DNA of 8,173 nt, from NCBI RefSeq assembly GCF_934643405.1, contig NZ_CAKUCL010000295.1:1-8173 (forward strand), read 5' to 3'. This document shows, in pieces, positions 1-5,910 of the stretch (its first letter is position 1; every line of letters begins with the position of its first letter). A program made the position numbers and the translations under genes. Origin of the DNA: an uncultured Actinoplanes sp. (GTDB taxonomy: Bacteria > Actinomycetota > Actinomycetes > Mycobacteriales > Micromonosporaceae). A model generated the notes under the pieces. It did no database searches and was not told the origin of the DNA. It was given only the letters and a program-made list of their open reading frames with translations.

Positions 1-11
1 CCGGCGTGAAG

Positions 12-79
12 CGTTGCGTTTGAGCGCCTCGTCCCAGCCGGTCGTCAGACGTTGCGCTTCAGCGCCTCCTCCCAGCCGG
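12..79 (-). repeat. Imperfect tandem duplication of the citA 3' end (38-bp period)
   Basis: Bases 50-79, encoding the CitA C-terminus GWEEALKRN, recur at 12-41 with 27 of 30 identical bases. The second copy lies beyond the stop codon and reads GWDEALKRN in a different frame (offset 38). All three differences fall at codon third positions: AAG/AAA, CTG/CTC and GAG/GAC. The second copy therefore looks like a once-translated tail and not random drift. Confidence 0.75.
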
Positions 80-1154
80 GCAGTGCAGCCGCGGGGCGGC
101 TCGGGGTGCCCACGTAGTCGGCCGACGGGCGGATGATTTTGCCGAGCCGCTTCTGCTCGAGGATGTGGGCACTCCAGCCCGCCGTCCGGGCGCACGTGAA
201 CAGCGCCGTCAACATCTCCGACGGGACCTGGGCGAAGTCGAGCACGATGGCGGCCCAGTACTCGACGTTCGTCTCCAGGATCCGGTCCGGCTTTCGTTCG
301 CGCAGCTCGGCCAGGGCCGCCTTCTCCAGCTCCAGCGCGACCTCGTAACGCGGCGCGCCCAGCTCGCGTGCGGTGTCCCGCAGGATGCGCGCCCTCGGGT
401 CCTCGGCCCGGTAGATCGCGTGCCCGAAACCCATCAGCCGGTTGCCGCTGTCCAAGACCTTTTTCACGTACGCGCGTGCGTCGCCCGAACGTTCGACGTC
501 CTGCACCATGCCGAGGGCCCGCGCGGGCGCGCCGCCGTGCAACGGGCCGGACAAAGCGGCCACCGCGGCCGACAAGCAGGCCGGCACGTCCGCGCCCGTG
601 CTCGCCACGACGCGCGCGGTGAAGGTGGACGCGTTCATCCCGTGCTCGGCCGCGCACACCCAATAGCGGTCGATCGCCGCGACGTGTCGCGGGTCCGGCT
701 CGCCCTGCCACCGGATCATGAAGCGCTCGGTCGCCGTGCGGCCCTTGTCGACGATCCGTTGCGGGACGGCCGGCAGGCGCGCGCCGCGCGCTGACTGCGC
801 CACGTACGACAGCATCGTCACGGAGGCGCGCGCCAGATCGGACCGGGTCTGCGCGTCGTCGATGTCGATGATCGGCCGCAACCCCCAGTACGGCGTCAGC
901 ATCGACACCGCGGCCTGCACGTCGACGCGGATGTCACCCGAGTGCACAGGCAGCGGGAAGGGCTCGGCGGCGGGCAGGCCTTCGCGGAAGTCGCCGTCCG
1001 CGAGCAGCCCCCACACGTCGGCGAACGACACCGTCCCGGCGAGCTCGCGGATGTCGACCCCGCGGTAACGCAGCACCCCGCCGTCCCGGTCGGGCTCGGC
1101 GATCTCGGTGTCGAATGCGACGACACCGGCCAGTCCTGGATTGACAGTCAACAT
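45..1154 (-). CDS. citA: CitA-like citrate synthase (citrate synthase 2 type)
   Basis: This gene encodes a 369-residue citrate synthase family enzyme, which condenses acetyl-CoA (or a related acyl-CoA) with oxaloacetate in the cytosol at the entry to the TCA or methylcitrate cycle. The family signatures are clear: GPLHGG with catalytic His206, GFGHAIY with His245, and ETNVEYW near the C-terminus. The last motif has Glu298 where most citrate synthases have the catalytic Asp; from memory, actinobacterial CitA proteins also carry Glu here. The frame is open up to 1223, but I chose ATG 1154 because the family resemblance begins with the sequence NPGLAGVVAFDTEIAEPD just after it, and the upstream 23 residues are low-complexity I/N/V translated from the operator DNA. 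No good Shine-Dalgarno precedes the ATG, so the message may be leaderless. It is divergent from the HTH-citrate synthase gene. The family call is firm; citrate versus 2-methylcitrate synthase is not resolved. Confidence 0.85.
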   Translation of the reverse strand: MLTVNPGLAGVVAFDTEIAEPDRDGGVLRYRGVDIRELAGTVSFADVWGLLADGDFREGLPAAEPFPLPVHSGDIRVDVQAAVSMLTPYWGLRPIIDIDDAQTRSDLARASVTMLSYVAQSARGARLPAVPQRIVDKGRTATERFMIRWQGEPDPRHVAAIDRYWVCAAEHGMNASTFTARVVASTGADVPACLSAAVAALSGPLHGGAPARALGMVQDVERSGDARAYVKKVLDSGNRLMGFGHAIYRAEDPRARILRDTARELGAPRYEVALELEKAALAELRERKPDRILETNVEYWAAIVLDFAQVPSEMLTALFTCARTAGWSAHILEQKRLGKIIRPSADYVGTPSRPAAALPGWEEALKRNV

Positions 1155-1224
1155 GTTGACAAGATGAGACACGACTATGTTGATGTCAATGTTGATCCAG
1201 TCAATATGAGAGCATGTCGACATG
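1141..1224. promoter_or_regulatory. Divergent operator/promoter region between the two citrate synthase genes
   Basis: This AT-rich patch carries repeated TTGAC/GTCAA half-sites: TTGAC at 1141 and 1156, GTCAA at 1147, 1185 and 1200, and TTGAT at 1180 and 1192. GTCAACATGTTGAC (1147-1160) is a perfect 14-bp palindrome centred on the citA start codon. CATGTCGACATG (1213-1224) is a perfect 12-bp palindrome containing the start codon of the HTH-citrate synthase. ATGTTGA repeats directly at 1153, 1177 and 1189, which are 24 and 12 bp apart. TTGACA-like -35 candidates overlap the half-sites. For citA, TTGACA (1189-1184, minus) lies 17 bp from CATCTT (1166-1161), which would give a start near the ATG and a leaderless message. 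The likely ligand is the neighbouring HTH-fused protein; this is inference. Confidence 0.7.
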
Positions 1225-2616
1225 ACACCGCGACCCCACGACCCTTACGGCTCCCGCGACAGCCGGCGCCCCGAGTCGGCCAAGCGCCGGGAGCCGGCCC
1301 AGCGCCGGGAGCCGAGCTACCGCCCCGAGCCGGCCCACCGCCCCGAGCCGGCCCACCGCCCCGAGCCGGCCCACCGCCACACGCCGCCCATCGGCCGCAC
1401 CTCGCCCGACGACCAGCTCCTGACCACCGACGAAGTAGCCCGGCTGCTGGGGGTCAAGCCGGCGACCGTCTACGCGTACGTCAGCCGCGGCCTGCTCGCC
1501 AGCCACCGCAACGCGGACGGGAAGGGCAGCCTGTTCGCGAAGCCGGCGGTGGACGCCCTGCTGGCCGGCCGCAAACGCACGACCACGCCGGGCATCCAGA
1601 CCGGCGTCACGTTGATCAAGGACGGCGGCCTCTACTTCCGGGGCCGCGACGCCATTGTGCTGGCCCGCACCCAATCGTTCGAATCGGTCGCCACTCTCCT
1701 GTGGACAGGCGAGCTCGAGCACGTCCCGCTGCGCCCGTCCATCGAGACCCTCGAGACCGCGAGCCGGGCGGTCGCCGCGCTGCCCGCCGCCGCCCGCATC
1801 ACCGACCGCCTGCGCGTGATCGTGGCCGCCGCGGCCGCCGCCGACCCGCTGCGGTTCGACACCTCCCCGGCCGCCGTGGTCGCCACCGGCCGCAATCTGC
1901 TGGCCACCATGGCGGTCGCGCTCCCGTTCGGCGTCCTGCCCACCGAGCAGGGCGCCGCCGAGCGCACCGGCGAGACCTCCCTGGCCCGTACGCTGTGGTA
2001 CCGCCTCGCCCCCCGCGACCCGCGCGCCAAGGACTGCGACACCATCAACGCCGCGCTGGTGCTGCTCGCCGACCACGACATCGCCGCCTCGACATTGGCG
2101 GCGCGCGTTGCGGCATCCACCAGAGCTCATCCGTACGCCGTGGTCAGCGCCGGACTGGCCGCCCTGGACGGCCCGTTGCACGGCGCGGCGAGCGGCCTGG
2201 CACACGCGGTGCTCGCCGAGGCGATGGACCGGATCGACCCGGTGGCCTCGATCGCCGACCGCCTGCGCGAGGGTGGGCCGGTCCCCGGGTTCGGGCACCG
2301 TCTCTACCCGGACGGCGACCCGCGCGCCACCGCCCTGCTCGACCTGCTCGACGACGGCCCGGTCCGGCGCTGCGCCACCCGCCTGATCGACGCGATGCGC
2401 GACCGCTCCGGCGTCCACCCCACGATCGACTTCGCGCTGGCCGCGTTCAGCCTGCAGAACCGCATGCCGCCCGACGCCGGCGAGGCGATCTTCGCGGTGG
2501 CCCGCACGGCCGGGTGGCTGGCCCACGCGCTGGAGGAGTACGCCGACCGCCCGCTGCGCTTCCGCCCCACCGGCCTGTACGCGGGCATCCGCCCGGCCGC
2601 CGCGCCGGAGAACTGA
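1222..2616 (+). CDS. HTH (MerR/excisionase-like) DNA-binding domain fused to citrate synthase
   Basis: This gene encodes a 464-residue protein in three parts. Residues 1-62 are a basic, proline-rich tail with a six-residue repeat. Residues about 65-119 form a MerR/excisionase-like helix-turn-helix (LLTTDEVARLLGVKPATVYA, then a wing-like stretch and RKR). Residues about 125-460 form a citrate synthase domain. The catalytic triad positions are filled: His320 in GPLHG, His359 in GFGHRLYP and Asp403 in TIDF, so it may still bind or turn over oxaloacetate and acyl-CoA. The start is ATG 1222, with GAGAG at 1208-1212 as a modest ribosome binding site. It is divergent from citA and shares its palindrome-rich control region, which suggests it regulates itself and citA in response to a substrate. 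As far as I recall, this architecture occurs in other actinobacterial and proteobacterial genomes, but I know of no characterised member. Domain assignment is firm; the regulatory role is inferred. Confidence 0.88.
   Translation: MTPRPHDPYGSRDSRRPESAKRREPAQRREPSYRPEPAHRPEPAHRPEPAHRHTPPIGRTSPDDQLLTTDEVARLLGVKPATVYAYVSRGLLASHRNADGKGSLFAKPAVDALLAGRKRTTTPGIQTGVTLIKDGGLYFRGRDAIVLARTQSFESVATLLWTGELEHVPLRPSIETLETASRAVAALPAAARITDRLRVIVAAAAAADPLRFDTSPAAVVATGRNLLATMAVALPFGVLPTEQGAAERTGETSLARTLWYRLAPRDPRAKDCDTINAALVLLADHDIAASTLAARVAASTRAHPYAVVSAGLAALDGPLHGAASGLAHAVLAEAMDRIDPVASIADRLREGGPVPGFGHRLYPDGDPRATALLDLLDDGPVRRCATRLIDAMRDRSGVHPTIDFALAAFSLQNRMPPDAGEAIFAVARTAGWLAHALEEYADRPLRFRPTGLYAGIRPAAAPEN
1267..1374 (+). 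repeat. 18-bp coding repeat in the N-terminal tail of the HTH-citrate synthase
   Basis: Six consecutive 18-bp units (1267, 1285, 1303, 1321, 1339, 1357) encode residues 16-51 as RPESAK, RREPAQ, RREPSY and then RPEPAH three times. The last three units are identical at DNA level, which implies recent expansion in a disordered basic tail just before the DNA-binding domain. Confidence 0.9.
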
Positions 2617-2707
2617 CCCGGGCCGGGTCGGGTGCGGAAGGGGCCGCTCTCGGCTGGGGCAGCGAAGTGTGGGCCCGTCGGCCGCGGCACCGCACCGAGG
2701 TGGCGCT

Positions 2708-2725
2708 CGAGCCGCGTTCGGCTCG
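2708..2725 (+). terminator. Candidate hairpin terminator after the HTH-citrate synthase
   Basis: CGAGCCG (2708-2714) and CGGCTCG (2719-2725) form a perfect 7-bp stem with a CGTT loop, about 90 nt after the stop codon and just before the G-rich array. There is no T-tract. A smaller hairpin, ACCCG/CGGGT, overlaps the stop codon at 2616-2628. Confidence 0.35.
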
Positions 2726-2729
2726 CGTC

Positions 2730-3060
2730 GAAGCGGCGAGGGGCGGGGGAGCGGTGAAGGGGCGCCGTGGGAGCGGTCAGGGGGCGCCGTGGGAGCGGTG
2801 AGTGGCGTGTCGGAGCGGCGGGGGGTGTGGTGGAGCGGCGGGGGGTGGTGGAGCGGCGAGGGGGTGTGGTGGAGCGGCGAAGGGGGCGTGTGGAAGCGGC
2901 CAGGGGGCGTGGGAGAGCGAGCGGCGAAGGTCGTGTCCGGAGCGGCGAACAGGGCGTGTGGGAGCGGCGAGCGGGCGCGTCGGGAGCGGCGCGGGAGCGT
3001 GTAAGAGCGGCGAGGGAGCGCGCGGGAGCAGCGAAGGTCGTGTCGGGAGCGGGCAGGCGG
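2730..3060. repeat. Degenerate G-rich tandem array, about 16 units with 21-bp spacing
   Basis: The 492 bp between the convergent stops at 2616 and 3109 hold no credible gene. They are dominated by units resembling GGAGCGGCGAGGGGGCGTGT. The AGCGG core starts at about 2732, 2750, 2772, 2794, 2814, 2834, 2852, 2873, 2895, 2920, 2941, 2963, 2985 and 3006; variant cores AGCAG (3027) and AGCGG (3048) complete the row. Individual spacings run from 18 to 25 bp and average 21. Because they are not multiples of three and no frame persists, the array is not protein-coding; long open frames across it are artefacts of composition. The plus strand is very G-rich, with several runs of five or six G, so it could form G-quadruplexes. 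Function unknown. Confidence 0.8.
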
Positions 3061-3094
3061 CCGCGAGGTGACGACGGCCCGCGCGGGGCCGGGG

Positions 3095-3110
3095 GAGGCC
3101 AGCGGGCCTC
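3095..3110 (-). terminator. Short hairpin overlapping the kinase-like gene's stop codon
   Basis: GAGGCC (3095-3100) and GGCCTC (3105-3110) form a perfect 6-bp stem with a 4-nt loop that overlaps the stop codon at 3109-3111. It could end the minus-strand operon, but there is no U-tract and similar small stems are common at this GC content. Confidence 0.3.
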
Positions 3111-3627
3111 AGGCGTGGGCGGCGGCGAACTCGACGATGTCGGTGATGCCGGGGGAGTAGCCGTGATCGGTGTCGACCAGCAGGGTCGGCAGCGGAGCGG
3201 AGATCGGGCGCCAATCCGCCGCGCTGACCGGAGTGCCCCGGTGTGCCGCCCGGGCGCCCCGCGCCGCGAGGCGTTCGCGGGCGATGTCGGGGGTCACCAC
3301 GCAGCGGATCACCCGCACCGACGCCGACGAGGTCAGGTCGAGCAGCGGGCGCCACAGGCCGTTCTGGAACGCCGCCTCCGCCACCACCGTCACGCCCGCC
3401 CGGATCAGGCCGGAGACGGTGTCGACGAAGGTGCGGTACGTCCGCAGCAGGTCGGTGTCCGGCGTCCGGGCGTGCACGATGCCCTCGCGGATCTCGTCGC
3501 GGCAGATCGCGGGGCAGCCGATCTCGGCGGCCAGCGCGTGCGCCAGCGTCGTCTTGCCGGCGCCCGGCGGACCGCTCACCACGATCAGATTCGGGCAGGG
3601 ATCGGCGGCGGGGGCACCGGGCGACAT
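3109..3627 (-). CDS. P-loop AAA/kinase-like ATP-binding protein
   Basis: This gene encodes a 172-residue soluble protein with an early Walker A motif, GPPGAGKT (residues 19-26), preceded by the beta strand NLIVVS. RDEIREGI follows about 20 residues later, where zeta-toxin and small-molecule or nucleotide kinases of the P-loop superfamily place substrate-binding acidic and basic residues. Later segments, VTVVAEAAFQNGLW and RERLAARGARA, fit the Walker-B-like strand and arginine-rich lid of that group. It most likely transfers phosphate from ATP to a small substrate, which I cannot name. The frame is open to 3924, but I chose ATG 3627 because the family fold begins right after it, the upstream residues are R/P/G-rich, and a different frame there is coding-like. 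It lies 17 bp after the stop of that upstream frame, in an apparent operon with the exporter. No antitoxin-like partner is adjacent, so I do not call it a toxin. Confidence 0.8.
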   Translation of the reverse strand: MSPGAPAADPCPNLIVVSGPPGAGKTTLAHALAAEIGCPAICRDEIREGIVHARTPDTDLLRTYRTFVDTVSGLIRAGVTVVAEAAFQNGLWRPLLDLTSSASVRVIRCVVTPDIARERLAARGARAAHRGTPVSAADWRPISAPLPTLLVDTDHGYSPGITDIVEFAAAHA

Positions 3628-3644
3628 CGGACGATCGTAACGGC

Positions 3645-3950
3645 TCACCGGGCGCCGATCGGCGTGTCCCGGACTTCCGCGTACGGCGGTTCTTCCCACG
3701 CCGTACCCAGCAAGGCCGTGGTCAGGAAATCGGCGAGCAGACCGGTCGTGACGGGGGCGCCGCCCAGCGGCGAGAACTGGTCGGTGCGCGCCCGGTCCAC
3801 CCAGTCGTGGCGGCCGGCTCCCACGGCGTACGGACCCGGGCGTCTGATCGTGATCGCCCGCCGCGAGCGCCGCCCGGCGGTCGCGAGGACCGCGAGAGCC
3901 AGGAAAACGCCGCACGGCCACCAACCTGGCCCCGCCGCGTCAGTGGGCCG
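3645..3950 (-). pseudogene. Coding-like frame lacking a usable start (membrane-anchored protein, truncated or frameshifted)
   Basis: Between the exporter and the kinase-like gene, the minus-strand frame from a stop at 3953-3951 to TGA 3647-3645 is open for 101 codons, with strong G/C third positions and natural protein composition. It begins TDAAGPGWWPCGVFLALAVL, a plausible membrane segment ending in AGRRSRR, and continues with a soluble part of about 70 residues (RRPGPYAVGAGRHDWVDRAR, then DQFSPLGGAP and LLADFLTTALLGTAWEEPPY). No ATG, GTG or TTG occurs before GTG 3824, which lies well inside the conserved-looking part and has no ribosome binding site. CTG 3902 is the only near-start. Possible readings are a gene that lost its 5' end, a +1 frameshift from the overlapping MFS tail, or a sequencing indel. 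I do not recognise the family. Confidence 0.5.
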
Positions 3951-5325
3951 TCACCAGGTGCCCGACCCGCTCGGTGGTGGCGCGCGCCCACCGCCCGGTG
4001 GTGGCCAGCCCGAGCCCGAAGATCACCACGCCGAGCCCGACGATGATCCACCACGCGGGCCGGCTCGCGCTGACCAGGTCGGTGCTGGTGGACACGACCG
4101 CGCCGATCACCGCGACGCCCAGCGCGCCGCCCACCTGCCGGCTGGTCGACGCGATCGCGGCCGCCACACCGGCCTGCTCGCGGGGCATGCCGGAGACCGC
4201 GGTGTTGGTGATCGGCGAGTTCACCATCGCGAAGCCGAAGCCGAACACCAGATAGCAGGTCAGCAGGTACCAGGCCGGGGTGGTGGCGGTGATCCGGGTC
4301 AGCGGCAGGATACCGGCCGCGAACGCGGCGCCGGCCAGCAGCAACGGGACCCGCGGGCCGCGCGCCGCCACGATGCGGCCGGAGATCGGCGCGCCGACCA
4401 GCGTCATCGCGGCCATCGGCAGCGTCCACAGGCCGGCGTGCAGGGTGTCCAGCCCGCGCACCTCCTGCAGGTAGATCGTGTTGAGGAACAGGAAACCGGC
4501 CAGCGACGCGAACGCGGACACCGCGATCAGGGTGGCGCCGCTGAACGGCGCGCTGCGGAAGAAGCGCAGGTCGAGCAGCGGCTCCTCGCGGCGCGGCTCG
4601 TAGACCAGCAGCGCGATCAGGGCGGCGGCACCCACCACGAAACATCCGGCGATCACCGGGGAGGTCCAGCCCGCCGACGGGCCTTCGATGATCCCGTACG
4701 TGACCAGGGCGAGCACCAGAAGCACCAGGGTCTGCCCCACCGGGTCGATCCGGCGCGGACGCGGTGCCCGCGACTCCGGCACGAAGCGGCCCGCCAGCAG
4801 GAACGCGGCCACGCCGACCGGCACGTTGATCCAGAAGATCGAGCGCCAGCTGAACGAGTCGACCAGCACGCCGCCCAGCAGCGGGCCCGCGGCCAGGCTG
4901 AAACCGACCACGCCGCCCCAGACGCCGATCGCCCGGGCACGCTCCCGCGGGTCGTGGAACGTGTTCGTGATGATCGACATGGCCACCGGGTTGAGCATCG
5001 ACCCGCCCACCGCCTGGACCGCCCGGAACGCGATCAGCCAGCCCAGGCTCGGGGCCACGCTGCACAGCAGGGAGCCGACGGTGAACAGGACCAGTCCCGT
5101 ACGGAAGACCCGGCGCCGCCCCAGCCGGTCGGCGGTCGACCCGCCCAGCACCAGCAGGCTGGCCAGCACCAGCGTGTAGGCGTCGATCACCCACTGCAGG
5201 CCGGAGGTGGTGGCGCCGAGGTCACGGCGCAGGGCGGGCAGCGCGATGTTCACGATCGTGTTGTCCAGCCCGACGATGAACAGGCTCATGCAACAGATCG
5301 CGAGGACGAGATAGCGGCGGGGCAC
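3940..5325 (-). CDS. MFS drug exporter, DHA2 (EmrB/QacA) family
   Basis: This gene encodes a 461-residue integral membrane protein that probably exports drugs or metabolites in exchange for protons. The first helix (YLVLAICCMSLFIVGLD) runs into the DHA2 signature LDNTIVNIALPAL. Next come an MFS motif A region, GGSTADRLGRRRVF, and antiporter motif C, GPLLGG followed by SWRSIFWINVPVG in helix 5. Many further hydrophobic helices follow, consistent with 12-14 in all; the length is slightly short for DHA2. The start is GTG 5325, giving the expected short cytoplasmic N-terminus. There is no Shine-Dalgarno, and a -10-like TATATG lies six bases upstream, so translation is probably leaderless. It heads an apparent operon with the start-less frame and the kinase-like gene. 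No TetR- or MarR-type regulator is adjacent. The substrate cannot be inferred. Confidence 0.9.
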   Translation of the reverse strand: MPRRYLVLAICCMSLFIVGLDNTIVNIALPALRRDLGATTSGLQWVIDAYTLVLASLLVLGGSTADRLGRRRVFRTGLVLFTVGSLLCSVAPSLGWLIAFRAVQAVGGSMLNPVAMSIITNTFHDPRERARAIGVWGGVVGFSLAAGPLLGGVLVDSFSWRSIFWINVPVGVAAFLLAGRFVPESRAPRPRRIDPVGQTLVLLVLALVTYGIIEGPSAGWTSPVIAGCFVVGAAALIALLVYEPRREEPLLDLRFFRSAPFSGATLIAVSAFASLAGFLFLNTIYLQEVRGLDTLHAGLWTLPMAAMTLVGAPISGRIVAARGPRVPLLLAGAAFAAGILPLTRITATTPAWYLLTCYLVFGFGFAMVNSPITNTAVSGMPREQAGVAAAIASTSRQVGGALGVAVIGAVVSTSTDLVSASRPAWWIIVGLGVVIFGLGLATTGRWARATTERVGHLVTAH

Positions 5326-5331
5326 CGACTA

Positions 5332-5337
5332 CATATA
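5332..5337 (-). promoter_or_regulatory. -10 element of a leaderless promoter for the MFS exporter
   Basis: On the minus strand TATATG (5337-5332) is followed by six bases and then the GTG start codon. This is the spacing at which transcription would begin on the first base of the codon. A -35 match is poor. The AT-rich hexamer is conspicuous in this GC-rich setting. Confidence 0.45.
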
Positions 5338-5406
5338 GCCGCGCAACCCGCGCTTCACCCGGAGGGATTGGTCACAGCGAGGCTTGACGCCATCCGGACG
5401 CGTACG

Positions 5407-5438
5407 GCGGAGCCTTTTCCGTTTCGGAATTCCTCCGC
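5407..5438. promoter_or_regulatory. Two-part inverted repeat in the exporter/STAS divergent region
   Basis: GCGGAG (5407-5412) pairs with CTCCGC (5433-5438), and inside it TTCCG (5417-5421) pairs with CGGAA (5425-5429) around a TTT loop. It lies in the otherwise empty 249-bp gap between the divergent exporter and STAS genes, with no T-tract after it. An operator or 5'-UTR structure is as likely as a terminator. I see nothing else firm in this gap. Confidence 0.35.
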
Positions 5439-5574
5439 TGGTAATGGGCCATCGCCGGCTTCGGGCAGTGCCGCGAAACCCGCCGTGAGACGCACCGCAC
5501 GACTGTCGACGGCGCATGATCGGCGTCGTAAGGTGGTCGAGCGGTTGAACGCACGGTAACGAAGGGTGTCTCCG

Positions 5575-5901
5575 ATGCGGAGCTCAGTTCTCGAGGTGCG
5601 CACGAGCGCCGACGGCAGCGTGGTGATCGCCCCGCACGGCTCGGTCGGGCTCGACAAGGCGGTGGAACTCCGCCAGGTGCTGGTGCACACCGTGCGGCGG
5701 GTCCGGCCGTTACGCCTGATCCTCGACCTGGCCGACGCTCCCGAGCTGGATCCGATCAATGTCGGCTCGGTCGCCGCGGTGTGCGACCTGGGCGACGATC
5801 TGCACGTCGCGGTGTTCGTCCACAACCCCACCAGCACGCTGGCGCGGCAACTCACCGCGGCCGGAGTCCCTCACCAACGGTTACGACAGACGCTTCTGTG
5901 A
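5575..5901 (+). CDS. STAS-domain protein (anti-sigma factor antagonist-like)
   Basis: This gene encodes a 108-residue single-domain protein with the STAS pattern: an N-terminal strand pair (LEVRTSADGSVVIAPHGSVG), a helix after LDKAVELRQVL, the strand LRLILDLADAP, and the loop LDPINVGSVAAVCDLGDD. In anti-sigma factor antagonists of the SpoIIAA/RsbV type that loop holds an Asp-Ser pair whose serine is phosphorylated by the anti-sigma kinase. Here the Asp is kept but is followed by Pro, so the usual phospho-switch seems absent. I chose ATG 5575 over the in-frame GTG 5566 because GAAGGG (5561-5566) sits eight bases before it. No kinase, phosphatase or sigma factor gene is adjacent, so a partner must lie elsewhere. 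The fold assignment is good; a role in a partner-switching pathway is inference. Confidence 0.82.
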   Translation: MRSSVLEVRTSADGSVVIAPHGSVGLDKAVELRQVLVHTVRRVRPLRLILDLADAPELDPINVGSVAAVCDLGDDLHVAVFVHNPTSTLARQLTAAGVPHQRLRQTLL

Positions 5902-5910
5902 AAGCGCCAT

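Noticed and set aside
942..2801. A 619-codon plus-strand frame across both citrate synthase genes
   Set aside because: It is a shadow of the two real genes; the composition is almost entirely Arg, Pro, Gly and Ala.
2730..3060. CRISPR array
   Set aside because: The units are degenerate, about 21 bp end to end with no unique spacers, and no cas genes are present.
3109..3627. Zeta-type toxin of a toxin-antitoxin system
   Set aside because: The P-loop kinase fold fits, but there is no small antitoxin gene next to it and the operon context is an exporter; the call would over-reach.
3628..3924. N-terminal extension of the kinase-like protein to TTG 3924
   Set aside because: The added residues are Arg/Gly/Pro-rich noise, and another frame over the same bases has far better coding character.
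2767..5559. A 930-codon open frame on the plus strand
   Set aside because: It crosses the G-rich array and runs antisense to the kinase-like and exporter genes; its translation is Gly/Arg/His/Gln-rich with no recognisable domain. Long antisense frames are expected at this GC content.
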